From Leucobacter chinensis (GTDB lineage Bacteria; Actinomycetota; Actinomycetes; Actinomycetales; Microbacteriaceae), in contig NZ_JAHQZR010000004.1 of the NCBI RefSeq assembly GCF_019049105.1, positions 124,001 through 188,000 on the forward strand: a DNA stretch of 64,000 nt. The letters run 5' to 3'. The stretch's first letter is position 1, and each line of letters begins with the position of its first letter. Under the pieces are notes generated by a model. It saw only the letters and a program-made list of their open reading frames with translations. It searched no databases and was not told where the DNA came from. The translations under genes were made by a program, and so were the position numbers. This document shows positions 53,505-62,318 of the stretch, piece after piece.

Positions 53505-55510
53505 CGGGCTACTCGAACACTGAAATGCGTGGATCGAGGGAGCTGTGGGGCATGTCGATGACGCGTGCACTCGGCTTCATGCTCGTGCCCCTCGTGATCG
53601 CGGGCCTGTTTATCTGGGGGCTTTGGGACCCGACTGAGCGCATGAACCACGTAACCGCCGCGGTCGTGAACAATGACGAGCCAGTCGAGGTTGATGGGCA
53701 GCTCACGCCGCTTGGAAGGGTGCTCGCTGCCGAGCTCATCGGCGCGACCGAGAGCGAGAACTTTGAGTGGCAGCTCACCGACGATGAGGGTGCCGAGAAA
53801 GGCCTCGAGTCGGGCAAATACGTGACCGTCGTGACGATTCCAGAGAACTTCTCGCGGGCCGCGACATCGCTCTCGAAGGGGCCAGACGAGGCGCTGCAGG
53901 CGACCCTCGATATTCATACGAGTGAGCGCGCGAAGCTCCTTGATGCGGCGCTCTCAGCGGCCGTAACGCAAACGGCGACCGAGGTGCTCAACACGCAGCT
54001 CGGCGAGGCTTTCGTGGGTAACGTGTTCGTTGGCTTTACGAAGCTCGGTGAGGGCCTCGATGATGCGAGCGACGGTGCGGGCAAGCTCGCCGATGGAGCC
54101 GATCAGCTTGCCGAGGGCAGTGGTCAACTCGCAACCGGGCTCGATGAGCTCCTCAACGGCACTGGCGCGCTCGAGGCGGGCGTGGGTCAGCTCTCTGCGG
54201 GCGCTGGGCAACTCTCGTCGGGTGCCGACCAACTCGCGGGCGGGGCAAACTCACTTGCCGAGGGGCTTCGGGGTTACGCGGGAGGTGTGCACGAGCTTGC
54301 TGATGGTACTCGTGACGCTGCCGCTGGATCGAAGCAGCTCGCGGGCGGGGTTGGCGCCTACGTCGAGAGCGTCAACGGCGTGCTCGTGCCGCTTCTGGGT
54401 GGGCTGACCGATGTCAGGCCGCAAATCATCGAGCTGCGAGACGCGATCGCATCTGGCCAACTTCCCGTGCCGCCAGAACAGCAGGGCATGCTGCTCGGAC
54501 TCATCGATCAGGTGCTCGGCGCACCCGAACTCCTGCAGGCAGCGATCGCTGGCGGAAACACGCTTGCCGACGGCGCGGCGCAGTCTGCGGCGGGTCTTGA
54601 CGAGCTCGCCGCGGGGGCCGCGGGTCTCGCCGCGGGAGCTGACGGGCTCGCCGCCGGTGCCGGTGAACTTGCCGCGGGAGTGGGTGGCATCGCCTCTGGC
54701 GCCCGTGAACTCTCGAGCGGCACCGGGCAGCTTGCCGCGCAGGTTCCCGAACTCACCGAGGGCGTGAGCCAGCTCGCCGAGGGAGCGAGTGAGCTCGCGG
54801 GTGGCACTGAACAGGCGGCCAAGGGCACACGCGACCTCGCCGAAGGGCTGGCCGAGGCGGTCAGCGAGATTCCACGGTACAGCGAGAGCGAGCGGGACCG
54901 CCTCGCAGAGATTGCGGTGAACCCCGTGTCGGGCGGCGACGACGAGGCGAAGCTCTTTGCTGGCTCCGGTGCCCCACTGTTCCTCTCGATCGCGCTCTGG
55001 GCTGGCGGGCTCGCCGCGTTCATGGTGTTGCAACCGCTCTGGTCACGCACCCGTGAGGCGGCGCTCAGTGAGGCAACGATCACCCTGCGTTCGGCGGGTT
55101 CGGGAATGCTGCTCGGGGCCATTCAGGGCGCGCTCGCAGCACTCTTTGTTGCGCTGCTCCTGAAGGAACCCGCCTCGCACGTGCTCGCCTACGCGATCAC
55201 CGGTGTGCTCGTTGGCGTTGCCTTCGGCCTCGTGAACCAGGGGCTCGTCGCGCTCTTCCACGGGTACGGTCGTTTCGTCTCGTTCGTTGTGCTCGTCGTT
55301 GGCTTCGTGGCGGGCATCGTTTCAACGGCCCCCGGTGTGCTCGCGTCAATCACCTCGTTCACGCCGGTGGGAACCGCGATCGAGGCGCTACAGCGCATCA
55401 CCGAGAGTGGGGCGCCCGGTGGCGCGAACATCCTTATGCTGCTCGTGTGGGGTGGCCTCGGAATGCTCGCGATTGGCGCGGCGGTGCACCGGGAGCGCAA
55501 GCCCGCCTAG
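53501..55510 (+). CDS. YhgE/Pip-family membrane protein with long hydrophobic-heptad repeat domain
   Basis: 669 residues. One transmembrane helix at about 24-43, an extracytoplasmic domain, and then about 250 residues of repeated L-A-x-G-A-x-x-L units (for example QLAEGSGQLATGLDELLNGT), characteristic of YhgE/Pip proteins. Five further helices from about 490 form an ABC-2-like membrane domain. Pip was first known as a phage receptor in lactococci; related proteins work with MmpL or type VII systems. The gene is coupled to mmpL (ATGA overlap), so it is probably an accessory part of the same exporter. The repeats might form a long helical hairpin reaching across the wall (inference). Confidence 0.88.
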   Translation: MTGYSNTEMRGSRELWGMSMTRALGFMLVPLVIAGLFIWGLWDPTERMNHVTAAVVNNDEPVEVDGQLTPLGRVLAAELIGATESENFEWQLTDDEGAEKGLESGKYVTVVTIPENFSRAATSLSKGPDEALQATLDIHTSERAKLLDAALSAAVTQTATEVLNTQLGEAFVGNVFVGFTKLGEGLDDASDGAGKLADGADQLAEGSGQLATGLDELLNGTGALEAGVGQLSAGAGQLSSGADQLAGGANSLAEGLRGYAGGVHELADGTRDAAAGSKQLAGGVGAYVESVNGVLVPLLGGLTDVRPQIIELRDAIASGQLPVPPEQQGMLLGLIDQVLGAPELLQAAIAGGNTLADGAAQSAAGLDELAAGAAGLAAGADGLAAGAGELAAGVGGIASGARELSSGTGQLAAQVPELTEGVSQLAEGASELAGGTEQAAKGTRDLAEGLAEAVSEIPRYSESERDRLAEIAVNPVSGGDDEAKLFAGSGAPLFLSIALWAGGLAAFMVLQPLWSRTREAALSEATITLRSAGSGMLLGAIQGALAALFVALLLKEPASHVLAYAITGVLVGVAFGLVNQGLVALFHGYGRFVSFVVLVVGFVAGIVSTAPGVLASITSFTPVGTAIEALQRITESGAPGGANILMLLVWGGLGMLAIGAAVHRERKPA

Positions 55511-55547
55511 CGGTTTTCCCGTCGACCCGGGCCTGCGAGGCCCGCGG

Positions 55548-56606
55548 TCACGGGATGCGCAGGGTCCACTCGTCATTCTCGAACTTCGTGGCAACGAGCG
55601 CCTCGGCGCGAGTATATTCCTCTTCGGTAATGTCACCGGGCGTTGCGCCGTGACGCTGACGAAACACCTCGGCGAGGCGGGTAATAACCTCGTCGCGAGA
55701 CACGCCTGTCTGGCTTCGCAGCGGATCGACCCGCTTCGCCGCGCTCTTCGTTCCCTTGTCAGACATTTTTTCGCGCCCGATGCGCAGCACCCGCATCATG
55801 CGCTCTGCGTCCATGTCATACGACATCGTGACGTGGTGCAGCACGGCGCCAGAGGCGAGTCGTTTTTGTGCGGCCCCACCGATTTTGCCGAGTGGGCTCG
55901 CGATGTCGTTGAGCGGTTTGTACTCGGCGTCAACACCAAGAGTGAAGAGGGCCTCGAGCACCCACTCATCGAGAAACTGGTAGCTCTGCTCAAAGCTCAT
56001 GCCCTCGACGAACGAGTCGGGCACGTAAATCGAGTAGGTGATCGACGAGGCTGGCTGCATGTACATGGCGCCTCCGCCTGAGATGCGGCGAATAAGCTGG
56101 GTATCGAGTGCTTGCGCCTCTTCGAGGTCGATCTCGTTGCGCACCGACTGAAAGCTGCCGATAATAACGGCGTCAGAGTTCCACTCCCAGATGCGCATGG
56201 TCGGTCCACGGCGCCCCTCGCCGACCTCGGTCACGAGAACTTCGTCGAGCGCGACGTTCAAGACCGGCGAGATCTTCGGAGTCACGATGACCTGCCAGTC
56301 GAGGTCTCGCCACGAGCCGGCGTTGCTGAGGGCCCGGCGCACCGCGATACCGATGGCCTCTGGCGAGACGCCGAGCATGACGGTGTCTGCGGGAAGAGCC
56401 TCGCGTACGACGGTGGCGTAGCCAGCGGCCGTCGCGGTCGCGGGTGCCCCGGTGAGTGCCTTCGATACCTCGAGAATGGCCTCGTCGGGCTCAACAAAGA
56501 AGTCGCCCGAGACGGTCACGTCATGCAGTTCACCGGCCTCAACATCGCAGTCGACGACAATGAGCTTGCCGCCGGGCATCTTGTATTCGCCGTGGAACGT
56601 GGGCAT
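55548..56606 (-). CDS. Lipoate-protein ligase family protein with N-terminal accessory domain
   Basis: 352 residues. Residues 95-330 form a biotin/lipoate ligase (BPL/LplA) catalytic domain with RRISGGGAMY, the NDI segment and the KIGGAAQKR loop carrying the catalytic Lys. Residues 1-90 (GEYKMPGGKLIVVDCDVEAG, then VSGDFFVEPDEAI) resemble the small accessory domain that sits at the C-terminus of E. coli LplA, so order is permuted. The enzyme activates lipoate or octanoate and attaches it to lipoyl domains of 2-oxoacid dehydrogenases or GcvH. GAAAGAAG precedes ATG 56606. It is probably monocistronic. Confidence 0.87.
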   Translation of the reverse strand: MPTFHGEYKMPGGKLIVVDCDVEAGELHDVTVSGDFFVEPDEAILEVSKALTGAPATATAAGYATVVREALPADTVMLGVSPEAIGIAVRRALSNAGSWRDLDWQVIVTPKISPVLNVALDEVLVTEVGEGRRGPTMRIWEWNSDAVIIGSFQSVRNEIDLEEAQALDTQLIRRISGGGAMYMQPASSITYSIYVPDSFVEGMSFEQSYQFLDEWVLEALFTLGVDAEYKPLNDIASPLGKIGGAAQKRLASGAVLHHVTMSYDMDAERMMRVLRIGREKMSDKGTKSAAKRVDPLRSQTGVSRDEVITRLAEVFRQRHGATPGDITEEEYTRAEALVATKFENDEWTLRIP

Positions 56607-56668
56607 CGGTGCTTCTTTCGTGATGGGGCTTGAGCGTGGGGCGTGGGGCGGGGCGTGTTGCCGAAGGG

Positions 56669-57556
56669 TTAGCGCTCGGCGCTGTGGGTGTGCGTGTCGA
56701 GCCAGGAGATGACGTCGTGTTCGACGTCGGCGCGGTTGAGCTCATTGAGCATCTCGTGCCGCCCTCCTGGGTAGAGCGTGAGGGTGACGTCGGTCACCCC
56801 GCGGTTTCGATATGCCGCAGCGAGCCGTTCAACCGAGTCGGCTCGTGAGAGCGGATCATCGGTTCCCGACATCAACAGCATTGGCACGTTGGGTACGTTT
56901 CTGCCCGGGGTGCCGAAGAGCCTGAGCGCGTCTGCCAGCCCGAAGAGTTTCAGAATGTCTGCGTCAAAGCAGAGCTCGTCGTTCGCAAAAGCCTCGGCAA
57001 CCGAGTGGTCGCGGCTGAGCCACTCAAAGCCGGTTTCGCCGAGGTGCGCGAAGCCGCGGTTCAGATCGCCCGACTCCATGTGCTTCGGGGTGCGGTACGC
57101 GCTGCCAGAGAGAATGACGGCGTCGAACAGCGCCGTGCCGCGATTGAGGAGCCGCTGGCCCATGAGCGACCCCCATGAGTGCCCAAAGTAGGTGATGCGC
57201 AGCCCGGGGTGCTTCGAGTGAATGAGCTCGGTGAAGTTGATGATCGCGTTCTCGGCCGCTCGCAACCCGCCTGGACCGAGCTTGCCGAGTTGTGTGAGAT
57301 CGCCGCGGTGCATTTCGCGGCCGGTCTCACCGTGCCCGCGATGGTCGTCGGCGTATACGGCATAGCCGGCCTTGGCGAGTGCGAGAGCAAAGTGCTCGTA
57401 ACGTCCCGCGTGTTCGCCAATGCCGTGCGCGATTTGCACGACACCGCGTGGCCGCTCGGGAACCCACGAGTAGGTAAAAATCGCTACGCCGTGATCGTCA
57501 TAAAAAATGTCGGCGCCTCGCGTGATGGGCGAGGTAGGCTCATCGTGCGTTGTCAT
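56669..57556 (-). CDS. Alpha/beta hydrolase (monoacylglycerol lipase-like, Hydrolase_4)
   Basis: 295 residues. The oxyanion region is AHGIGEHAGRYEHFA, the nucleophile elbow GHSWGS with its Ser, the acid SGTDDPLS and the His in YPGGRHEMLNE. This is the set of the monoglyceride lipase/lysophospholipase family. No signal peptide, so it is cytoplasmic. It cleaves medium- or long-chain acylglycerols or related esters; the exact substrate is open. It is divergent from the hydroxyacid dehydrogenase gene with only 41 bases between starts. Confidence 0.9.
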   Translation of the reverse strand: MTTHDEPTSPITRGADIFYDDHGVAIFTYSWVPERPRGVVQIAHGIGEHAGRYEHFALALAKAGYAVYADDHRGHGETGREMHRGDLTQLGKLGPGGLRAAENAIINFTELIHSKHPGLRITYFGHSWGSLMGQRLLNRGTALFDAVILSGSAYRTPKHMESGDLNRGFAHLGETGFEWLSRDHSVAEAFANDELCFDADILKLFGLADALRLFGTPGRNVPNVPMLLMSGTDDPLSRADSVERLAAAYRNRGVTDVTLTLYPGGRHEMLNELNRADVEHDVISWLDTHTHSAER

Positions 57557-57597
57557 GCACTACATTCTGCCACTGGCCGGGCAGTTAGACTAGCGGC

Positions 57598-58530
57598 ATG
57601 AACACAACGATCGTGGTTTCGGTGCCTGATGAACGACTGCTTGCCTCGCTAGAAGACGCCGAGGGCGTTGAATGCCTGCTCTGGGACATGAGCGGTGAAG
57701 CTCCTCGAAATGACATCGATCTTGTCGTACCGCCGTACTGGGATGGGGTGCGACCGCTCGCTCGCCTTGAGGGCATGAATGTGCAGCTCGTGCAGTGGCA
57801 GTCGATCGGTTTCGACGGTGTCGCAAATGCGCTGCCAGCGGGCATGCGGCTCGCCAACGCGACGAGTGTGCACGAGACTGCGACGGCCGAGCTCGCCGTC
57901 GGCATCACGATCGCTGCGCAGCGCGGCTTTGCCGAGGCGGTGCATAACCAAACGAAGGGTCTGTGGCATAACGAGACCAGGCGAGGCCTCGCCGACAAAC
58001 GCGTGCTGCTGCTCGGGTACGGGGGAGTGAGCAAAGCCATCGAAGCCCGTCTGCTGCCGTTTGAGGTCGACATCACCAGGGTCGCATCACGGGCCCGCAC
58101 CGAGCAGCTGCCCGGGGGTGAGACGGTCTCGGTGCACGGGATTGACGAGCTTGACGCGCTGCTGCCCGAAGCCGACATCGTCATGATCGGCCTGCCACTC
58201 AGCGATGCAACGAGGGGCCTCTTTGGTCGCGAACGCCTCGCCCTCATGCGTGACGACGCTCTGCTCGTGAACGTCGGCCGAGGCCCCATTGTCGTTACTG
58301 ACGACCTCGTGGCAGAGCTGCAGACGGGGCGCATCCGTGCCGCCCTCGACGTCGTCGACCCGGAGCCGTTGCCAGAGGGCCACCCGCTGTGGGCGTGCGA
58401 GAACGCCTTCATCACCCCGCACAACGGTGGTGACTCGCAGGCCATGCACCCACGGATCGTGCGCCTCATCAAGCGTCAGGTCGAGCACCTGCGCGCGGGC
58501 GAGACCCCCGAAAATATCGTTCTTTCCTGA
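57598..58530 (+). CDS. D-isomer-specific 2-hydroxyacid dehydrogenase family protein
   Basis: 310 residues. The NAD-binding Rossmann motif GYGGVSKAIEARL is in the middle. The catalytic triad segments of the family follow: Arg in NVGRGPIV, Glu in DPEPLPEGHPLW and His in ITPHNGGDS. It interconverts a 2-oxo acid and its D-2-hydroxy acid with NAD(P)H; it resembles the glyoxylate/hydroxypyruvate reductase group. The start is supported by TAGACT at 57586-57591 six bases before the ATG (leaderless). The 175-base gap after it holds a dispersed repeat and no gene. Confidence 0.9.
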   Translation: MNTTIVVSVPDERLLASLEDAEGVECLLWDMSGEAPRNDIDLVVPPYWDGVRPLARLEGMNVQLVQWQSIGFDGVANALPAGMRLANATSVHETATAELAVGITIAAQRGFAEAVHNQTKGLWHNETRRGLADKRVLLLGYGGVSKAIEARLLPFEVDITRVASRARTEQLPGGETVSVHGIDELDALLPEADIVMIGLPLSDATRGLFGRERLALMRDDALLVNVGRGPIVVTDDLVAELQTGRIRAALDVVDPEPLPEGHPLWACENAFITPHNGGDSQAMHPRIVRLIKRQVEHLRAGETPENIVLS

Positions 58531-58602
58531 CGCGTGCTGCCTGGTCTCCTGGCGCGCTGCGTTCGTTTATGGGCTGCAACTTCTGCTGCCGACTCGCTCA
58601 CC

Positions 58603-58673
58603 ATTGCCTGATTTTCGCCTCATTTTACCCGGAAAACCCCCAAAACCGAGCAAAAATCACGCAATAGTTGCCG
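58603..58673. repeat. Copy 2 of a dispersed ATTGCCTGATTT / CGGCAACTATT element
   Basis: ATTGCCTGATTT (58603-58614) pairs, with one mismatch, with AAATCACGCAAT (58654-58665). The right end runs into AATAGTTGCCG (58663-58673), the inverse of the 11-mer at 27562-27572. It lies between the convergent dehydrogenase and carboxypeptidase genes and might serve as a terminator. Confidence 0.5.
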
Positions 58674-58705
58674 TGAGCCCCGGCAGCAGTGCACCGAACC
58701 CGCCC

Positions 58706-59539
58706 TCACTCCAGGTACGTCGGCGCAGCCGCCAGCTCGAAGTACTCCTCGAGGGTCGCGACGCCCCGCTCGCGCATCTCGAGCGCGAGCGGCTCGCCCA
58801 CGTAGCGAAAGTGCCACGGCTCGAAGGTGTAGCCGGTCACGTGCTCTGACCCGGCGGGGTAGCGCAGTATCCAGCCGTGCTCTGCCGCGTGCTCGGCGAG
58901 CCAGGCACCAGCCGCTGTGTCGGCGAAGCATGCCCAGAGGTAGCACGATGATGCGTCGTCAAAGTCTGCCGTGAGGCCGGTCTGGTGCTCAGAGAACCCG
59001 GGGCGGGCAGAGTAGGTGTCGGCCTCGGCCTGGCCGTCACGGGCGATGTAGCTCGTGTAGAGGTACTCCTGCTTCGCGTAGTCGCGGTATGCGCTGCCGA
59101 TGCGAAACCAGACCCCGTCGGCGCTCGCCGCCTGCGCCATGCGGGTTGCAGCGGCGGCAGCCTCGGCGCGCAGCGGCTGGCCGTTCACATTGTCGATTCC
59201 CTCAGGCATAACGAGATCGCTGGGCTCGTAATCGAGCGGATCGAGCGGCCTGTGCTTGTTCGTCACCACCCATAGCGACGAGGGGTCGTCGATCGAGTGC
59301 TGCGGCAGGGCATCGCTCCTGGCGTCAGAAGCGAAGCCGGGCCCGGCAGGATCCGCAGCAGCGGTTGGGTCAGCCGCCTCGAGTACGGGCGGTGCGGGGG
59401 TTTCTGCCTTCGTGCTCGGAGTGCTCGGTTCTTCGGCCGCTGGGCTCGGTTCGGGGGCGCAGGCCACGGCGCCCACGGCAACCGAAATCGCAACGGCGAG
59501 GGCTGAAGCGGTGGTAGTGATGGCACGAGCGGGGCGCAT
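58706..59539 (-). CDS. D-alanyl-D-alanine carboxypeptidase, M15B VanY family, lipoprotein
   Basis: 277 residues. The signal peptide ends in a lipobox-like segment GAVACAP (Cys near 27), and a Pro/Ala/Glu-rich linker (about 28-80) follows. The M15 zinc site is visible: SEHQTGLTADF gives the His and Asp ligands and EPWHFRYVG the catalytic Glu and third His. It trims the terminal D-Ala of peptidoglycan side chains at the cell surface. The ATG at 59539 follows TAGACT by seven bases (leaderless). It is divergent from the LysE gene, only 36 bases apart. No other vancomycin resistance genes are near, so it is a normal wall-remodelling enzyme. Confidence 0.92.
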   Translation of the reverse strand: MRPARAITTTASALAVAISVAVGAVACAPEPSPAAEEPSTPSTKAETPAPPVLEAADPTAAADPAGPGFASDARSDALPQHSIDDPSSLWVVTNKHRPLDPLDYEPSDLVMPEGIDNVNGQPLRAEAAAAATRMAQAASADGVWFRIGSAYRDYAKQEYLYTSYIARDGQAEADTYSARPGFSEHQTGLTADFDDASSCYLWACFADTAAGAWLAEHAAEHGWILRYPAGSEHVTGYTFEPWHFRYVGEPLALEMRERGVATLEEYFELAAAPTYLE

Positions 59540-59575
59540 AGTGAACAGTCTAGAGTTTCGCGTTATGCTGTGCGA

Positions 59576-60187
59576 GTGATTACCTCTGTGCTCGTCGGCG
59601 TCGTCTCAGGCCTCTCGCTCATCGTTGCCATCGGCGCACAAAATGCGTTCGTTCTGCAGCAGGGCATTCGCGGGCAGCATGTACTGCCGGTCGTGTTGTT
59701 TTGCGCCACCTGCGACGCGCTACTTGAACTCGCAGGGGTCGCCGGGATCGGCTTCGTCGTCGAACGCGCGCCCATCGTGCTGGAGATCTTGCGCTGGGGC
59801 GGCATTATCTTCCTGCTCGGCTATGCCTTCACGTCGTTCCGGCGCGCGAGCAAGCCCGAACGGCTGGTCGCGGGTGACGAGGCCCAGAGCTCACTCGCAA
59901 AAACCATGGCAGCCTGCGCCGCGATCACCCTGCTGAACCCGCACGTCTACCTTGACACGATGGTGCTCATGGGGTCGATTGGCAACGCCCAGGGCGAGCC
60001 CGGCCGCTGGTGGTTCTTGCTCGGAGGGGCGCTCGCGAGCTTCGGCTGGTTCTTCATTCTCGGCTACGGAGCCCGTGGCCTGAGACGCTTCTTCGCGACC
60101 CCGCGCTCCTGGCAAGTACTCGACATCGTCGTTGGCGTCATGATGCTCGCGATCGCCGCGCGCCTCTTCTTTGGTGGCGTCGGCTAG
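59576..60187 (+). CDS. LysE/ArgO-type amino acid exporter
   Basis: 203 residues with six transmembrane helices. The start is VSGLSLIVAIGAQNAFVLQQ-like in sequence, the LysE signature with GAQNAFVLQQG, and LLNPHVYLDTMVLMG in helix 4. LysE proteins export lysine or arginine. GTG 59576 is preferred because TATGCT at 59564-59569 leaves six bases; an in-frame GTG two codons earlier is less likely. The usual LysG regulator is not adjacent. The stop shares CTAG with the convergent gamma-carbonic anhydrase gene. Confidence 0.92.
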   Translation: MITSVLVGVVSGLSLIVAIGAQNAFVLQQGIRGQHVLPVVLFCATCDALLELAGVAGIGFVVERAPIVLEILRWGGIIFLLGYAFTSFRRASKPERLVAGDEAQSSLAKTMAACAAITLLNPHVYLDTMVLMGSIGNAQGEPGRWWFLLGGALASFGWFFILGYGARGLRRFFATPRSWQVLDIVVGVMMLAIAARLFFGGVG

Positions 60188-60702
60188 ATACCCTCGGCGC
60201 GGTAGGCTGCCGAGAGTTCCTGATACCCCTCGGCATTCACGCGCACCCGTTCGGCCATCTCTGCACCCATTTCGCCGCGATCCTTCGCGGGCACTCCGGC
60301 GGCAAGGTGGCCGGCCTCGATGTGCTGGCCCTCAAGCACGAGTGCGCCCGCCGCGACGAAGGCGCCCTCGCCGATCACCGAGTCGTTGAGCAGGGTCGCC
60401 CCCATACCAATGAGGCACCCCTCACCAACGGTCGTGCCGTGCAAAATCGCGTTGTGGCCAACGCCGACGCCCGGCCCCACGTGCACGGGGGTGTCGATGT
60501 CGGTGTGCAAGACGACGTTGTCTTGAAGGTTGCTGCCCTCACCAAGCACGATTGGCGCGTTGTCGGCGCGGAGAACCGCCCCGAACCACACGCTTGCCCC
60601 GGCTTCGATGGTGACGTCGCCGATGAGGGTCGCGGTAGGGGCGATCCACGCATCGGGGTGAACGCGCGGGGTTTTGCCCGCGAAAGAATAGATATGAGCC
60701 AT
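60184..60702 (-). CDS. Gamma-carbonic anhydrase family (left-handed beta-helix) protein
   Basis: 172 residues of hexapeptide repeats (left-handed beta-helix). Metal-binding histidines are at H66 (NVVLHTD), H83 and H88 (GHNAILHG), the pattern of YrdA/PaaY/Cam proteins. Carbonic anhydrase or thioesterase-like activity is possible; many members remain untested. The start is supported by TACGGT six bases before ATG 60702. It is not in the aromatic cluster, so a PaaY-type thioesterase role is not suggested by context. Confidence 0.9.
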   Translation of the reverse strand: MAHIYSFAGKTPRVHPDAWIAPTATLIGDVTIEAGASVWFGAVLRADNAPIVLGEGSNLQDNVVLHTDIDTPVHVGPGVGVGHNAILHGTTVGEGCLIGMGATLLNDSVIGEGAFVAAGALVLEGQHIEAGHLAAGVPAKDRGEMGAEMAERVRVNAEGYQELSAAYRAEGI

Positions 60703-60844
60703 GGTCTCACCGTACTCCCAACATCGTGCTCTTGCCCAGCCTCTTGTGGCCGGGTGGGACTACACTGGATGCCATTCGTGCGTGTCGGTGTGACCGCGCA
60801 ACGAGTCCAAAGATCCCCTCGTGCACCTTGGAAAGAGTGACATT

Positions 60845-62230
60845 ATGGCTGAGCAATCCCGTCTCGATACAGTTATCGCCCTCGCGCGCCACCGCGGCTT
60901 CGTGTTTCAGGCCGGTGAGATTTACGGCGGTTCGCGTTCAGCGTGGGATTACGGGCCGCTCGGCACCGCGCTCAAAGAGAACATCAAGCGTCAGTGGTGG
61001 AAGACCATGGTGCAGAAGCGCGACGACGTCGTAGGCATCGACTCGAGCGTCATCTTGCCCCGTCAGGTATGGGAAGCCTCGGGCCACGTCGAGGTATTCT
61101 CTGACCCCCTCGTCGAGTGTCTGCAGTGCCACAAACGTTACCGCGAAGACCACCTCATTGAAGAGTTCGAAGAGAAGAAGGGCCGCGAGCCCAAAGACGG
61201 CCTCGCCGAGATCGTCTGCGTGAACTGCGGCACCCGTGGCCAGTTCACCGAGCCCAAGGAGTTCTCGGGCCTCCTGAAGACCTACCTCGGCCCCGTCGCC
61301 GAGGAAGAGGGCATGCACTACCTTCGCCCAGAGACCGCACAGGGCATCTTCGTGAACTTCGCGAACGTGCTGCAGGCCGCACGCATGAAGCCTCCGTTTG
61401 GCATCGCGCAGATCGGTAAGAGCTTCCGCAACGAGATCACGCCGGGCAACTTCATCTTCCGCACCCGCGAGTTCGAGCAGATGGAGATGGAATTCTTCGT
61501 CGAGCCAGGTACCGACGAAGAGTGGCAAGAGTACTGGATGGGCGAGCGTATGGCATGGTACGTCGACCTCGGCATCAACCCCGAGAACCTGCGCTTCTAC
61601 GAGCACCCGCAAGAGAAGCTGTCGCACTACTCGAAGCGCACGGCCGACATCGAGTACCGTTACGGCTTCTCGGGCAGCGAGTGGGGCGAGCTTGAGGGCG
61701 TCGCAAACCGCACGAACTTTGACCTCAGCACGCACTCAGAGAAGTCGGGCAAAGACCTCTCGTACTTCGATCAGACGAAGAACGAGAAGTGGATCCCGTA
61801 CGTGATCGAGCCAGCGGCCGGTCTCACGCGCTCGGTCATGGCCTTCCTCGTCGACGCGTACCGTGAAGAAGAGGTGCCGAACGCCAAGGGCGGCACCGAC
61901 AAGCGCACGGTGCTGAGCCTCGACCCCCGCCTCGCGCCAGTCAAGGTTGCGGTGCTGCCGCTCAGCCGCAATGAGGCGCTCTCGCCGCTCGCGCGTGAGA
62001 TCGCCCAGGAGCTGCGCGACTCGTGGAACGTCGACTTCGACGACTCGGGCGCGATCGGCCGCCGCTACCGCCGCCAGGACGAGATCGGTACCCCGTTCTG
62101 CGTCACGATCGACTTCGATTCGCTCGACGATAACGCCGTAACGGTGCGCGAGCGCGACACGATGGAGCAGGTACGCATTCCGCGCGCCGAGCTCTTCGCA
62201 TTCCTCGCGGAGCGTCTGCGCGGCGCCTAA
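60845..62230 (+). CDS. glyS: Glycyl-tRNA synthetase (alpha2 type)
   Basis: 461 residues from ATG 60845, preceded by GGAAAG. A class II synthetase of the dimeric type with the [20 protein letters not shown] and [10 protein letters not shown] start, a zinc-knuckle-like [11 protein letters not shown] and CVNCGTRG, motif 2 in [20 protein letters not shown], motif 3 region [15 protein letters not shown] and the anticodon-binding domain ([20 protein letters not shown]). It charges tRNA-Gly in the cytoplasm. TACACT at 60761-60766 may be the -10, giving a 5' UTR of about 72 bases; no T-box is evident. A few residues before the ATG read through in frame but have no better start. Confidence 0.97.
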   Translation: MAEQSRLDTVIALARHRGFVFQAGEIYGGSRSAWDYGPLGTALKENIKRQWWKTMVQKRDDVVGIDSSVILPRQVWEASGHVEVFSDPLVECLQCHKRYREDHLIEEFEEKKGREPKDGLAEIVCVNCGTRGQFTEPKEFSGLLKTYLGPVAEEEGMHYLRPETAQGIFVNFANVLQAARMKPPFGIAQIGKSFRNEITPGNFIFRTREFEQMEMEFFVEPGTDEEWQEYWMGERMAWYVDLGINPENLRFYEHPQEKLSHYSKRTADIEYRYGFSGSEWGELEGVANRTNFDLSTHSEKSGKDLSYFDQTKNEKWIPYVIEPAAGLTRSVMAFLVDAYREEEVPNAKGGTDKRTVLSLDPRLAPVKVAVLPLSRNEALSPLAREIAQELRDSWNVDFDDSGAIGRRYRRQDEIGTPFCVTIDFDSLDDNAVTVRERDTMEQVRIPRAELFAFLAERLRGA

Positions 62231-62318
62231 CACGCCGCGCGGCCGCGCGCCGCACCGGGCTTCTGCCACCACCGCACCGTTGTCAGCATTGCGCACGACG
62301 AAAGTAAGGGTTCAGTTC

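Noticed and set aside
58706-59539. Vancomycin-resistance cluster because of a VanY-type gene
   Set aside because: No vanA, vanH, vanX or sensor genes nearby; the enzyme is a normal wall carboxypeptidase.
60703-60844. T-box riboswitch before glyS
   Set aside because: No specifier stem, T-box bulge or antiterminator is seen in the short leader.
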